Shown one piece after another: positions 8,194 through 18,216 of a stretch of 64,000 bases of DNA (position 1 is its first letter; each line of letters starts with the position of its first letter). Position numbers and translations under genes: made by a program. The DNA lies in the NCBI GenBank assembly GCA_965232985.1, contig CBDDRC010000012.1:180290-244289 (forward strand). Reading direction: 5' to 3'. The stretch is from JADFDG01 sp965232985. GTDB taxonomy: Bacteria; Pseudomonadota; Gammaproteobacteria; Pseudomonadales; JADFDG01. The notes beneath the pieces are model-generated. The model did no database searches. It had not been told where the DNA came from and saw only the letters and a list, made by a program, of their open reading frames with translations.

Positions 8194-9669
8194 TCAGGGC
8201 AAACGAGTGAGCGTCGCGTTTTGTAGTACGTCCGCGAGCGGTTCTGGCCAGATGCCGATGCAGAACACGGCAAGCAGTGCCGCCGCGACGGCGATTCCGC
8301 CCATCCGTTCGACGCATATTTTGCCGAGACCCGGCTCGGCAGGCTGGTAGATCGCGGCGATGACGCGCAGGTAGTAATAAAGCCCCATGGCACTGCCAAT
8401 CACCACCATCAGCAGCAGCCCCCACAAGCCGGCCGACGCACCGGCAGTGATGACATAAAACTTGCCGAGGAAACCGGCAGTGAGCGGAATGCCGGCCAGT
8501 GACAACAGCATCACGGTGAGTACGACAGCGAGGAAGGGCGAGCGCGCAGCAAGCCCGCGCACCGCGCCCAGGGTGTCAGCATCGCGATCCTCGTTATTGT
8601 TGTTGCCATGACGCGACAACAGGCTCAGCACACCGAAGGCGCCAATCGTGGTGGCGACATAAGCCGTGAGGTACATGCCCGCTGCTTCGCGTGCCAACTG
8701 GCCGCCGACCACGATGGCGATCAGCAGATAGCCGAAGTGAGCGATCGACGACGCGGCGAGCAGCCGCTTGAGATTGTCCTGGCGCAGTGCGAGCAGGTTG
8801 CCCACCAGGATCGATACAACGGCAACGGTGGCGAGCACGGTTAGCAGGCTATCGGCTGCATCGCTTGGATACATGCGCAAGACACCGCTTTCTTCCAGCA
8901 GTCGCAACAGCACGGCCACCACGGCGACCTTGCTGACCGTCGCCAGGAATGCGCCTACCGGCGCGGGCGCGCCTTCATAGACATCCAGCGTCCACTGATG
9001 AAAAGGTGCGAGCGAGAGTTTGAAGGCGATGCCGACCAGCATCAGCGTCAACCCGGCTTGTGCGAGCCAGGCGTCGGCTGTGTAGCCTGAGGTGAACTGC
9101 GTGGCAATGCCGGCGAAATCGAGTCGGCCGGACTGGGCATACAAGAAGGCCATCCCGAACAACAGGAACGCAGTCGCAGTGGCTGACAACACGAGATATT
9201 TGGTCGCGCTTTCCAGCGGCCGACGCTGCATGAACAGATAGCCGGCCATGCCGTAAAGTGGCACGGTCATCAGTTCCAGACCGACAAAGAAACTGGCCAT
9301 GTGGCGACTGACCACCAGCATCAGCGCACCGTTTACTGACAGCGTCAGCAGCAGATACATCTCTTCGCGGTTGCCGGCAAAATTTTTCAGGTAGCCCCAC
9401 AGCAGCAGCGTTGTAGCGATCGCAGCAGCGAGGATCAGCCCGGTATAGAAGAGGGCCTGGCCGTCGACGATGAATAGTGCCGTTACCGCTTGCGGACCGA
9501 CGCTGGCAGCATAGGGAATCGAAACCAGCGTCGCCGCAAGACCGAGCACCGTGGTGGCGGCAATCGTTGCGTGACAGCGGCGAATGGCAGTGAGGCCCAT
9601 CACTACCAGAATGAGAATGCTGCTGAGCAGTTGTGGCAGCAGGGCGATGAACTGGTCTTGGTTGATCAT
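8194..9669 (-). CDS. nuoN: NADH-quinone oxidoreductase subunit N
   Basis: Antiporter-like membrane subunit of respiratory complex I, one of three proton-pumping subunits with NuoL and NuoM. The 491 residues are almost entirely hydrophobic helices (about 14). The conserved family signature lies in the centre (AFKLSLAPFHQWTLDVYEG), with charged residues in helices as expected for the proton path. ATG 9669 overlaps the nuoM stop by 4 bp (ATGA), indicating translational coupling. Last gene of the nuo operon. Confidence 0.96.
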   Translation of the reverse strand: MINQDQFIALLPQLLSSILILVVMGLTAIRRCHATIAATTVLGLAATLVSIPYAASVGPQAVTALFIVDGQALFYTGLILAAAIATTLLLWGYLKNFAGNREEMYLLLTLSVNGALMLVVSRHMASFFVGLELMTVPLYGMAGYLFMQRRPLESATKYLVLSATATAFLLFGMAFLYAQSGRLDFAGIATQFTSGYTADAWLAQAGLTLMLVGIAFKLSLAPFHQWTLDVYEGAPAPVGAFLATVSKVAVVAVLLRLLEESGVLRMYPSDAADSLLTVLATVAVVSILVGNLLALRQDNLKRLLAASSIAHFGYLLIAIVVGGQLAREAAGMYLTAYVATTIGAFGVLSLLSRHGNNNNEDRDADTLGAVRGLAARSPFLAVVLTVMLLSLAGIPLTAGFLGKFYVITAGASAGLWGLLLMVVIGSAMGLYYYLRVIAAIYQPAEPGLGKICVERMGGIAVAAALLAVFCIGIWPEPLADVLQNATLTRLP

Positions 9670-11150
9670 TGCGCAATGCTCAGGGCGGCGACTGACGCGG
9701 TAAGGTCGAGGGTCGGTTGCGGATAAAGACCGAGCCCGAGCAGCAACGCCGCCAGACAGAACAGGATCACGGCTTCACGTCGGGTTGGCTCGGCAAGTTG
9801 CGCAGCTGTTTTCGCCGGGCCCAGGAACACCCGATGTATCAGCGCCAGCGCATAGACGGCGGCCAACACCATGCCGATGGTTGCGGCTGCGGTGAGATAA
9901 GCATGGGTCTGCCAGGCGCCGAACAACACCAGGAACTCGCCGACAAAGTTGCCAAGCCCCGGCAGGCCCAGTGTTGCCGCGCCGAAGAACAGGGCGAAGG
10001 CCGGAATCAGCGCCAGGCGCGACCACAAGCCACCCAGCAGTGCCGTCTCGAAAGTGCCGGTGCGTTCATGCACCTGACCGGCAATCACGAACAGGGCGGC
10101 GGTAGAGAGTGCGCCGGCGAGCATCAGGATGATGACTCCCTGCACGGCGATGATGTTGAACGCATAGATGCCGATCAGCACGAAGCCCATGTGCGAAATG
10201 CTGGTATAGGCAATCAGGCGCTTGGTGTGCGTTTGCGCAAAGGCAAGCACGCCACCGTAGATGATGCTGATTACGCCGAGTGTCATCGCGATGAGGGCGA
10301 AATCCTGCGACGCTTCCGGGAACAGCGGCAGAGTGAAGCGCAACAGGCCGAAGGCTGCCGTTTTCAGCAGCAGGCCGGTGATGTCGACCGAGCCGGCCGT
10401 TGGCGAGGCGGCGTGCGCATCGGCCAGCCAGCCATGCAGAGGCACCACCGGCAGTTTCACCGCGAAGGCGACGAAGAAGCCGAGCATCAGCATGAACTGC
10501 ACAGTGGAGTCCATGGTGGTGCCGCGCAGGGCATCGAGATCGAAAGTCCAGTTGCCGGTTGCAGCGCGGTGCGCAAGCACCAGGCCAATGATCGACAAGA
10601 GCATCAACAGGCCGCCGCCTTGCGTGTAGATGAAAAACTTGGTCGCTGCCTGCGCGCGGGTCGGGCCTGCCGGCATGTCGCGGCCCCAGACGATGATGAG
10701 AAAGTACATCGGCACCAGCATCACTTCCCAAAACACGAAGAACAGGAAGAGATCGATGGCAAGGAACACGCCCACGACGCCGGCAAGAATCCACAACAGA
10801 TTGAGGTGAAACAGCCCGGTGCGCTGAGTGACTTCCTTCCAGCTCGCCAGCACAGCGACCGCGCCGAGGATGCCGGTGAGCAAAATCATCACCAGACCAA
10901 GGCCGTCGAGCGCGAGGTGGAAAGAAATACCGAAGCGCGCAATCCAGGGGGCACGGAATTCCGCAAACCAGTGCGGCTCACCCGCGTTGTAGGTAAAGCT
11001 GCCGTTCAGCCACAGGCCGACACTGACGGCAACGAGCAGCAACGAACTGGCCAGGGCAATATGCCGTGGCGCGTCCTTGCCGGCGCGTTCCATCTGCCAG
11101 GCGAGCAGCCCGCCCAGGAAGGGGATGAGAAGAAGCCAGATGAGCGTCAT
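9666..11150 (-). CDS. nuoM: NADH-quinone oxidoreductase subunit M
   Basis: Second antiporter-like proton-pumping subunit of complex I, 494 residues. Family signatures include the helix-breaking glutamate region FWEVMLVPMYFLI, and KLPVVPLHGWLADAH in the middle of the protein. It starts 12 bp after the nuoL stop and overlaps nuoN by 4 bp. Inner-membrane protein. A 563-codon open frame on the opposite strand overlaps it but is only a coding shadow of this GC-rich gene. Confidence 0.97.
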   Translation of the reverse strand: MTLIWLLLIPFLGGLLAWQMERAGKDAPRHIALASSLLLVAVSVGLWLNGSFTYNAGEPHWFAEFRAPWIARFGISFHLALDGLGLVMILLTGILGAVAVLASWKEVTQRTGLFHLNLLWILAGVVGVFLAIDLFLFFVFWEVMLVPMYFLIIVWGRDMPAGPTRAQAATKFFIYTQGGGLLMLLSIIGLVLAHRAATGNWTFDLDALRGTTMDSTVQFMLMLGFFVAFAVKLPVVPLHGWLADAHAASPTAGSVDITGLLLKTAAFGLLRFTLPLFPEASQDFALIAMTLGVISIIYGGVLAFAQTHTKRLIAYTSISHMGFVLIGIYAFNIIAVQGVIILMLAGALSTAALFVIAGQVHERTGTFETALLGGLWSRLALIPAFALFFGAATLGLPGLGNFVGEFLVLFGAWQTHAYLTAAATIGMVLAAVYALALIHRVFLGPAKTAAQLAEPTRREAVILFCLAALLLGLGLYPQPTLDLTASVAALSIAQ

Positions 11151-11162
11151 GAAATTTCCCGG

Positions 11163-13043
11163 TTACGCGAGGGCCAGCATGCAGAGCAACAGCGCCGCGC
11201 CGATGCCGATAAAGGCGGCGTACCAGCGAATCTGGCCGTTCTGCATGGCGACAAATATGGTGTTGGCACGCAGCGCCAACACGCCAATCAGGTTGGCTGC
11301 ATCGTTGATGCCATCCTGGCGGCCCGGCCGGGCAATGGCGCGGAAGGGGCGCACAAAGAGGAAGTCGTAGAGCCAGTCGAAGCCCCAGGCCGCACGCCAC
11401 CAGGCTGAGAAAAAGCGGCCGATTGCCGAGTTGGCAAGTTCGGTGACCCGTTTGCGATCGCCCAGAAACAGCCAGGCGGCGAGGAGAATGCCGATAAGCG
11501 CGACGGCGCCGGAGAGTATCGCGACCTGGTGTTGCGGTTCGCTGCCTTGTGTAGCGGCATCAGGTGCGAGATCACCGGGGCTGACGGGCAATACGCCTGC
11601 CAGCGGCGGATGGATCAGCGCGCCGATGCTGGTGGAGAGCACCAGCAACACGCCAAGCGGCAGGTAGTGGGCAATGCCGTGACCGGCGTGCGCATCGGTT
11701 TTCGTCTCGCCGTGGAAAACGATGAAGATCAGGCGGAATGTGTACAGCGAGGTCAGGAGCGCGCCGATAAGGCCGGCCCACAGCAGCGGTTCGTTGCCGC
11801 TGGCGAAAGCTTCCCAGAGAATTTCGTCCTTTGAGTAAAAGCCGGCAGTCACCAATGGCAGCGCTGCCAGTGCCGCACCGCCGACAAGAAAGCAGGCATA
11901 AATGAAGGGCAGTTTTTTGCGCAGGCCGCCCATGCGGAAAATATCCTGCTCGTGGTGCGTGGCAATGATCACCGCGCCAGCGGCAAGGAACAGCAGGGCT
12001 TTGAAGAAAGCATGCGTCATCAGATGGAAAATGGCTGCGCTCCAGGCGCCAACGCCCAGCGCCAGAAACATGTAACCGATCTGGCTCATGGTCGAATAGG
12101 CGAGAATGCGCTTGATGTCGGTTTGCGCCAGCGCGGCGAAACCGGCGAGCAGCAGCGTGAGCGCGCCGACGATGCCGACCAGGTGCAGCACGTTCGGCGC
12201 CAACTCGAAAATGCCGTGGGTACGCGCAATGAGGTAAACGCCGGCGGTCACCATCGTCGCCGCGTGGATCAGCGCCGACACCGGCGTTGGGCCGGCCATC
12301 GCATCGGCCAGCCAGGTTTGCAGCGGCAACTGCGCACTCTTGCCAACAGCGCCGCCAAGCAGCATCAGTGCCGCCAGTTGCGCCAGCGGATCACCGGCTT
12401 GCCAGGCAAGCGGTGCTTTTACCAGCAGTTCGGCAATGTTCAGCGTGCCGAAAGTTGCGAACAGAATGAACAGGCCGATGGCCATGAATACATCGCCGAT
12501 GCGCGTGATGATGAAAGCTTTCACGGCAGCGTTGCCGTTGGCGGTTTCGCGATAGTAGAAGCCGATCAGCAGATAGGAACACAGGCCGACGCCTTCCCAG
12601 CCGAAGTACAGGAACAGCAGGTTATCGGCGAGTACCAGTATCACCATGCTGGCGATGAACAGGTTCATGTAAGCGAAGAAGCGGCTGTAGCCTTCTTCGC
12701 CGCGCATGTACCAGGAGGCGAACAGGTGGATGAGGAAGCCAACGCCGGTGATGACGCCGAGCATGGTCAGCGACAGGCCATCGAGATGCAGGCCGATGGT
12801 CGGCGCAAGGCCACCGACCGAGAACCAGGTCCACAACGTCTGCGTGAAGATGCTGCCAGGCGGCTGCGTTGCGAGAAACTCAAGGCCGGCATACATCACG
12901 GTCAGCGCGGACAGGCCAATGGCACCGACGCCGATAACGGCGGCAATGTTTTCGGCCATCTGCCTGCGCGTTAATGCCGGGTACAGCGCCAGCAGCAACC
13001 AGCCGGCCAGCGGGAAAACAAAACTCAGATAAAGTTGGTTCAT
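11163..13043 (-). CDS. nuoL: NADH-quinone oxidoreductase subunit L
   Basis: Distal antiporter-like subunit of complex I (626 residues), with about 16 membrane helices and the long lateral C-terminal helix region. Conserved stretches include FFAYMNLFIASM, LFLYFGWEGVGLCSYLLIGFY and KSAQLPLQTWLADAM. The ATG overlaps the end of nuoK by 4 bp. Length and order match other gammaproteobacterial nuo operons. Confidence 0.97.
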   Translation of the reverse strand: MNQLYLSFVFPLAGWLLLALYPALTRRQMAENIAAVIGVGAIGLSALTVMYAGLEFLATQPPGSIFTQTLWTWFSVGGLAPTIGLHLDGLSLTMLGVITGVGFLIHLFASWYMRGEEGYSRFFAYMNLFIASMVILVLADNLLFLYFGWEGVGLCSYLLIGFYYRETANGNAAVKAFIITRIGDVFMAIGLFILFATFGTLNIAELLVKAPLAWQAGDPLAQLAALMLLGGAVGKSAQLPLQTWLADAMAGPTPVSALIHAATMVTAGVYLIARTHGIFELAPNVLHLVGIVGALTLLLAGFAALAQTDIKRILAYSTMSQIGYMFLALGVGAWSAAIFHLMTHAFFKALLFLAAGAVIIATHHEQDIFRMGGLRKKLPFIYACFLVGGAALAALPLVTAGFYSKDEILWEAFASGNEPLLWAGLIGALLTSLYTFRLIFIVFHGETKTDAHAGHGIAHYLPLGVLLVLSTSIGALIHPPLAGVLPVSPGDLAPDAATQGSEPQHQVAILSGAVALIGILLAAWLFLGDRKRVTELANSAIGRFFSAWWRAAWGFDWLYDFLFVRPFRAIARPGRQDGINDAANLIGVLALRANTIFVAMQNGQIRWYAAFIGIGAALLLCMLALA

Positions 13044-13348
13044 CCGCGCATCTCGCTTGCAGCGTCGATATCCAGGGTATGGAAGCGACGATACAACTGG
13101 AAAACGATGGCCAGACCAATCGCGGCCTCGGAAGCCGCAAGCGCCAGGATCAGGATGAACATGACCTGGCCATCGGGTTGCCCCCAGCGTGCACCGGCGA
13201 CAACGAAGGCAAGTGCGGCAGCATTCATCATGATTTCAAGGCACATCAGCACATAAAGAATGTTGCGCCGCACGAGCAGGCCGGCGAAGCCGGTTGCGAA
13301 CAGGATGGTCGCAAGCGCAAGGCCATGTTCCATCGGTATTCCGTTCAT
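13040..13348 (-). CDS. nuoK: NADH-quinone oxidoreductase subunit K
   Basis: Small membrane subunit of complex I, 102 residues with three helices. The conserved buried glutamates are visible in LMCLEIMMNA and LAASEAAIGLA. It is a relative of MrpC and links the quinone-side subunits to the antiporter subunits. Placed 4 bp after nuoJ and overlapping nuoL by 4 bp. Confidence 0.96.
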   Translation of the reverse strand: MNGIPMEHGLALATILFATGFAGLLVRRNILYVLMCLEIMMNAAALAFVVAGARWGQPDGQVMFILILALAASEAAIGLAIVFQLYRRFHTLDIDAASEMRG

Positions 13349-13352
13349 GGCA

Positions 13353-13847
13353 TCACTCCTTCGGATCGTGCCGGCCGAGGTGCCAGGCCGCGACCATCGC
13401 GGCGAGCAACAGCATCGACACCAGTTCGACGATCAGGATGTACGGGCCGTAGAGTGCGACGCCGACCTGCTTTGCTGCCACGACCACATTGCCCGCAGGT
13501 ACCGGCGACACGGGGATAACCATGCTCAACTGGAACAGCAATACGGCCGACAGCAGCGCCGGCAGACGCCAGATACCCGGTGCAAGCCACTGCTGTTCCT
13601 GGCGAACGGTGTGTTCACCGAGATTGAGCATCATCACCACGAACACAAACAGCACCATGATGGCGCCGGCGTAGACGATCATTTCGAGAATGGCGGCGAA
13701 CGGTGCACCGAGGGTGAAAAACACCATCGCAACCGCGAGCAGCGAGACCACGAGACACAGCAAGGCATGCACCGGGTTCTTGCCGGCGACGACACCGAAT
13801 GTCGCAATCATGGCGACGACGGCAGCAGTATAAAAGGCAATTTCCAC
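13353..13847 (-). CDS. nuoJ: NADH-quinone oxidoreductase subunit J
   Basis: Membrane subunit of complex I with five helices (164 residues). The helix containing the family motif MIVYAGAIMVLFVFVVMML, which forms a pi-bulge in known structures, is present around residues 57-75. The conserved GKNPVHALL motif sits near residue 22. Lies 4 bp before nuoK in a tightly packed operon. Confidence 0.95.
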   Translation of the reverse strand: MEIAFYTAAVVAMIATFGVVAGKNPVHALLCLVVSLLAVAMVFFTLGAPFAAILEMIVYAGAIMVLFVFVVMMLNLGEHTVRQEQQWLAPGIWRLPALLSAVLLFQLSMVIPVSPVPAGNVVVAAKQVGVALYGPYILIVELVSMLLLAAMVAAWHLGRHDPKE

Positions 13848-13870
13848 GTCGGTTGTCCTCGGGGGCGCGC

Positions 13871-14416
13871 TCAGGGCAACAGGCTTCTGACATTGATCGG
13901 TTCAGCTTCGTTGTTCGCCGCACCTTTCGGTTTACCGGCAATCGCAAGGCCCGCGACGCGGTAGAAATTGTAATCGGGATATTTGCCCGGGCCGCTGATC
14001 AGCAGGTCTTCCTTCTCATAGACGAGATCCTGACGCTTGTACTCGGCCATCTCGAAATCCGGCGTCAACTGGATGGCGGTGGTCGGGCAGGCTTCCTCGC
14101 ACATGCCGCAAAAAATGCAGCGCGAAAAATTGATGCGGAAGAATTCCGGATACCAGCGGCCGTCTTCGCCTTCGGCTTTCTGCAGCGAAATGCAGCCAAC
14201 CGGGCAGGCGACTGCACACAGGTTGCAGGCAACGCAGCGCTCTTCGCCATCCGGGTCGCGCGTCAGCACGATGCGGCCACGGTAGCGTGGCGGCACATAG
14301 GTTTTCACTTCCGGGTACAGCAGCGTGTCGCGTTTGCGAAACCCGCGCATGAACACCATGTACATGCTGCGCAGCTGGCTGAAGGCGCCGATGAAGAAGT
14401 TGAGGATTGCTTTCAT
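13871..14416 (-). CDS. nuoI: NADH-quinone oxidoreductase subunit I (2x[4Fe-4S])
   Basis: Peripheral-arm ferredoxin subunit of complex I carrying clusters N6a and N6b, which pass electrons to NuoB. The 181-residue protein shows two complete C-x2-C-x2-C-x3-C motifs: C61, C64, C67, C71 and C100, C103, C106, C110. An amphipathic N-terminal helix anchors it to the membrane. Located between nuoH and nuoJ, with 28 bp and 23 bp gaps. Confidence 0.97.
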   Translation of the reverse strand: MKAILNFFIGAFSQLRSMYMVFMRGFRKRDTLLYPEVKTYVPPRYRGRIVLTRDPDGEERCVACNLCAVACPVGCISLQKAEGEDGRWYPEFFRINFSRCIFCGMCEEACPTTAIQLTPDFEMAEYKRQDLVYEKEDLLISGPGKYPDYNFYRVAGLAIAGKPKGAANNEAEPINVRSLLP

Positions 14417-14444
14417 GTGCGTACGTTTTCCGAAAGTGGCAGCC

Positions 14445-15473
14445 TCAGGGTGCCGGCGTGCTGGTGTACAGCACCCAGGCGCCGGTCGCGAGCAGGTTCA
14501 GTACGGTCAGTGGCAGGCAGAACTTCCAGCCCAGCGCCATCAGCTGGTCGTAACGCGGCCGTGGCAGCGCCGCGCGCAGCAGGATGAACAGCATCACAAA
14601 AAATACGACCTTGCCGACGAACCAGAACACCGGCGGAATGAAATCAAGGTAGGGGATGGCGAGCCAGCCGCCGAAAAACAGCGTGACGATCATCGCCGAA
14701 ACAACGACAACGCCCACATACTCGCCAACGAAGAACATGCCCCACTTCAGGCCGGAATATTCGGTGTGGTAGCCGGCCGCCAGTTCCTGCTCGGCTTCCG
14801 GCAGATCGAACGGGCTGCGGTGAGCGACGGCAACGCCGGCGAGCGAGAAGGTCAGGAAGCCGAGGAACTGCGGAATCACAAACCAACAGTTTTGTTGTGC
14901 CGCCACGATCTCACGCAGATTGAACGAGCCGGCCAGCACCACCACACCCATGGCCGAGATGCCCATGAATACTTCATAGGTCAGGGTTTGTGCGGCCGAG
15001 CGCAGGGCGCCGAGCAGTGCGTATTTGTTGTTGCTCGACCAGCCGGCGAGCATCACCGCGTATACGCCGAGGCCGGCCATGGCGAGGAAAAACAGAATGC
15101 CGATATTCAGATCGGCAACGCCCCAGGTCGGCGTGATCGGTACCACCAGCATGGCGATGAGCAGCGCACTCATCGCGATCATCGGCGCGATCCAGAACGT
15201 CAGCTTGTCGACAAAGGGCGGCGTCCAGTCTTCCTTCATGAACATTTTGATCATGTCGGCGGCGAGCTGAAGAATACCGAAGGGGCCGACGCGATTCGGG
15301 CCGTGGCGGTCCTGCCACAGCGCGAGCACGCGGCGCTCGACGAAGCTGAGGAATGCGGCAGCAAATACCACTGCCAGCAGAATCACCACCGTTTTGATGA
15401 GCGCAATCAATACGGCAATGACCGTCGGCGTGAACCAGGCCAGCAGGGCGTCGTACAGTGCGGCAATATTCAT
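14445..15473 (-). CDS. nuoH: NADH-quinone oxidoreductase subunit H
   Basis: Membrane subunit that helps form the quinone-binding chamber of complex I (342 residues, about eight helices). Recognised by the conserved loop RRVLALWQDRHGPNRVGPFG near residue 48 and the acidic loop SPFDLPEAEQELAAGYHTEY that links the quinone site to proton channels. Its ATG overlaps the nuoG stop by 4 bp. Confidence 0.97.
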   Translation of the reverse strand: MNIAALYDALLAWFTPTVIAVLIALIKTVVILLAVVFAAAFLSFVERRVLALWQDRHGPNRVGPFGILQLAADMIKMFMKEDWTPPFVDKLTFWIAPMIAMSALLIAMLVVPITPTWGVADLNIGILFFLAMAGLGVYAVMLAGWSSNNKYALLGALRSAAQTLTYEVFMGISAMGVVVLAGSFNLREIVAAQQNCWFVIPQFLGFLTFSLAGVAVAHRSPFDLPEAEQELAAGYHTEYSGLKWGMFFVGEYVGVVVVSAMIVTLFFGGWLAIPYLDFIPPVFWFVGKVVFFVMLFILLRAALPRPRYDQLMALGWKFCLPLTVLNLLATGAWVLYTSTPAP

Positions 15474-18199
15474 GCGGCCACCGCCTTCGCCAGCGTCACA
15501 CTCGTCGTGTCGGCGATCGGCGGCATGCCGGGCAGCCCGACTGGCAGCCCGGCAAGACCGATTGCCAGGGTCGCACTGATGCGTACCGGCAGATGGCAGA
15601 TGGCGCCATTGATGCTGACGCGAACGGCTTCACCGTCGGCGATTGCGAGCCGCGTCGCGTCGGTGCTCGACAGCGTGATGCAGGCATCCGCTACTTGCGT
15701 GGCGATGGCATCGGAGCGTGTGGAAAGTTCCTCGCTGCCGTAGATATGGTGCAGCGGCGCCACCCGCAGGGCCTCGTGACGTGGCACAAACGCGGCAGGA
15801 ATATTTGCAGCATAGCTGCCTGCCGTTGCCGCCGGCTCGATCAGGCGCACACCGGCATCGCCGCCCTTGAGATGGCCGCCCACTTCATCCTGGAATTTGT
15901 TCCAGGATTGCGGCGAATTCCAGCCCGGGCTCCAGGCAAACGGCGTGATCGGCCCGGGTTCCAGCGGGCCCACATAGCCTTCCATGGAGAACGCCAGCGG
16001 GCTGTCGTTATCCTGTGATGCCCGTGGTTCGTGCACGGAGATATTGGCGCGCATTGCCGTGCGGCCGCTGTAGCGACGCGGTTCACGGGCGATTTTCAGG
16101 CCGTTGATACGGAACGTTGCCGCCGGTGCGGCATCGACAATAGCGGCCAGCGCCGGAATCTGTGCGGCGCATTCGTGCGTGGCGTCGTCCAGTGTCGACC
16201 AGTCGACGGCGACATCGCGGCGTGCGCAATCGATGGCGTGCAGCCAGCGCCAGCTTTCGTGGAGACGGATTGCCGGGTCGTAGTAGGAGGGATCAAAGAC
16301 ACGGTAGAAACGCTGCGCTCGCCCTTCGTTGCTCAGCAGTGTGCCGTCGCCTTCGGCGAATGATGCGGCAGACAGCACGACGCTGGCCTTGTCGGTGACG
16401 GCAGTGTGCTGGTGATCGACAACAATGACACTGCGGGCGGCGTTGAGTGCACCATCAACCGTGGCGGCATCGAGCCGGCGATAGAGGTCATTCTCCAGCA
16501 CGATCACTGCGTCAGCCTCGTGGCGCGTGATTGCTGCGAGCGCATCTTCAAGCGGCAGGCCATCAATCAGCGCCACGCCGAGGCTGTTCACTTCCGGTAG
16601 CGCCAGGGTGATGCCGGCGTCATTTTTCCCGCCGGCAAGCAGGGCGCGGGCCACATTGCCGGCGGCGGCAATCACCGCTTCGTTGCCGGCGCCGGTGCCG
16701 GAAACGATCAAGGGTTTCTTTGCAGCGAGCAGGGCAGCGGCGATGCGTTGCGCAAGGGCTGCGGTGCCGGCGGCAAGACCGGTAACGGCAGGTGCTTGCG
16801 GATCAATCGCGTGCGCTACGGCAAAGCCGAGGCGGGCGATGTCTTCCGGCGCCGCGCGGAGCGTTTCGGCGGCGATGTCATCCAGGCGCGTGACCTCGAC
16901 GGCAGCGATAAACACCGGGCTCAAGTTGCGCTGACCAATATCCTGAATGGCATAAGCCTGCCATTCGGCAACCTTGCGGGCAGCAGCGTCGGTTTTTGCC
17001 TTTTGCTTTGCCGATTGGCGCAGTGCCAGGGCAATGCGCGGTGCCGTCTGCGTTACGTCTTCGCCCAGCACCAGCACGGCATCGAACTGTTCGATTTCAC
17101 GCAGGCTCGGGGTGCGCACGCCGCTGTGCCGCAGCGTATCGCGAGCGCAGCGCAGCAGGGCGAGATCGGCGGCGCTGACCCCGACGCTGAAGTTGTCGGC
17201 GCCGACCAGTGCGCGCAACGCGGCATTTGCTTCCAGGGTGGCCCGCGGCGAGCCAATGCCGACAATCCGGCGCGCCAGTTTCAGTTCGGCGGCGGCAACA
17301 GCCACGGTTTCATCGACCGTCGCGGCAACCAGTTGGCCGTCGCGGCGCAGCAAGGGTTGACGCGGCCGATCCTTGCGGTTGACGAAGCCATAACCGAAGC
17401 GGCCGCGATCACAAAGAAAATAATGGTTCACCGCGCCGTTGTAGCGGTTTTCGATGCGGCGCAGTTCGCCGTAGCGCTCGCCCGGCGAAATGTTGCAACC
17501 GACCGAGCAGCCCTGGCAGACGCTGGGCGCGAACTGCATGTCCCATTTGCGGTTGTAGCGCGAGGCGTGGGTTTTGTCAGTGAACACACCGGTCGGGCAA
17601 ACTTCGGTGAGGTTGCCGGAAAATTCGCTTTCCAGTTTGCCATCGGCAGTACGGCCGAAATAAACATTGTCGTGGGCGCCGAACACGCCCAGATCGGTGC
17701 CGCCGGCGTAATCCTTGTAATAGCGCACGCAGCGATAGCAGGCGATGCAGCGGTTCATCTCATGGTTGATAAACGGGCCAAGATCCTGATTTTGGTGCGT
17801 GCGCTTGGTGAAGCGGTATTCGCGCGAAGCATGGCCGGTCAGCACCGTCATGTCTTGCAGATGGCAGTGGCCGCCTTCCTCGCACACCGGGCAATCGTGC
17901 GGGTGGTTGGTCATCAGCCACTCGATCACCGAGGCGCGGAAATCTTTCGCTTCGGTATCGGTCACCGCGATGATGGTGCCGTTGGTGGCCGGCGTCATGC
18001 AGGACATGACGAGGCGGCCGCGCTTGTCGTCGGCGTTGGCGTACTGCTTCACCGCGCACTGGCGGCAGGCGCCAACCGAGCCCAGCGCCGGGTGCCAGCA
18101 AAAGTAGGGGATGTCGATGCCGAGCGACAGGCAGGCCTGCAGCAGGTTGTCGCTGCCGTCGACTTCGTATTGCTTGCCGTCTACGTGGATGGTTGCCAT
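15470..18199 (-). CDS. nuoG: NADH-quinone oxidoreductase subunit G
   Basis: Large iron-sulfur subunit of the complex I NADH arm (909 residues, close to the E. coli protein). The N-terminal [2Fe-2S] ferredoxin domain (N1b) uses C34, C45, C48 and C67. The His-Cys3 N5 site lies around H99-C112, and further [4Fe-4S] motifs follow (CIACYRC, CPTGVF). An additional CQGCSVGC motif fits the off-path N7 cluster present in some bacteria. The C-terminal half is the non-catalytic molybdopterin-oxidoreductase fold. ATG 18199 was chosen because the conserved start MATIHVDGK begins there; the frame is open further upstream, into nuoF. Confidence 0.95.
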   Translation of the reverse strand: MATIHVDGKQYEVDGSDNLLQACLSLGIDIPYFCWHPALGSVGACRQCAVKQYANADDKRGRLVMSCMTPATNGTIIAVTDTEAKDFRASVIEWLMTNHPHDCPVCEEGGHCHLQDMTVLTGHASREYRFTKRTHQNQDLGPFINHEMNRCIACYRCVRYYKDYAGGTDLGVFGAHDNVYFGRTADGKLESEFSGNLTEVCPTGVFTDKTHASRYNRKWDMQFAPSVCQGCSVGCNISPGERYGELRRIENRYNGAVNHYFLCDRGRFGYGFVNRKDRPRQPLLRRDGQLVAATVDETVAVAAAELKLARRIVGIGSPRATLEANAALRALVGADNFSVGVSAADLALLRCARDTLRHSGVRTPSLREIEQFDAVLVLGEDVTQTAPRIALALRQSAKQKAKTDAAARKVAEWQAYAIQDIGQRNLSPVFIAAVEVTRLDDIAAETLRAAPEDIARLGFAVAHAIDPQAPAVTGLAAGTAALAQRIAAALLAAKKPLIVSGTGAGNEAVIAAAGNVARALLAGGKNDAGITLALPEVNSLGVALIDGLPLEDALAAITRHEADAVIVLENDLYRRLDAATVDGALNAARSVIVVDHQHTAVTDKASVVLSAASFAEGDGTLLSNEGRAQRFYRVFDPSYYDPAIRLHESWRWLHAIDCARRDVAVDWSTLDDATHECAAQIPALAAIVDAAPAATFRINGLKIAREPRRYSGRTAMRANISVHEPRASQDNDSPLAFSMEGYVGPLEPGPITPFAWSPGWNSPQSWNKFQDEVGGHLKGGDAGVRLIEPAATAGSYAANIPAAFVPRHEALRVAPLHHIYGSEELSTRSDAIATQVADACITLSSTDATRLAIADGEAVRVSINGAICHLPVRISATLAIGLAGLPVGLPGMPPIADTTSVTLAKAVAA

Positions 18200-18216
18200 G
18201 GCCAATGTTTTCCGGA

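Noticed and set aside
9717..11408. A 563-codon plus-strand open frame across nuoM and nuoL
   Set aside because: Gln/Glu/His/Arg-rich shadow of membrane-protein genes on the other strand; no start signal or family similarity.
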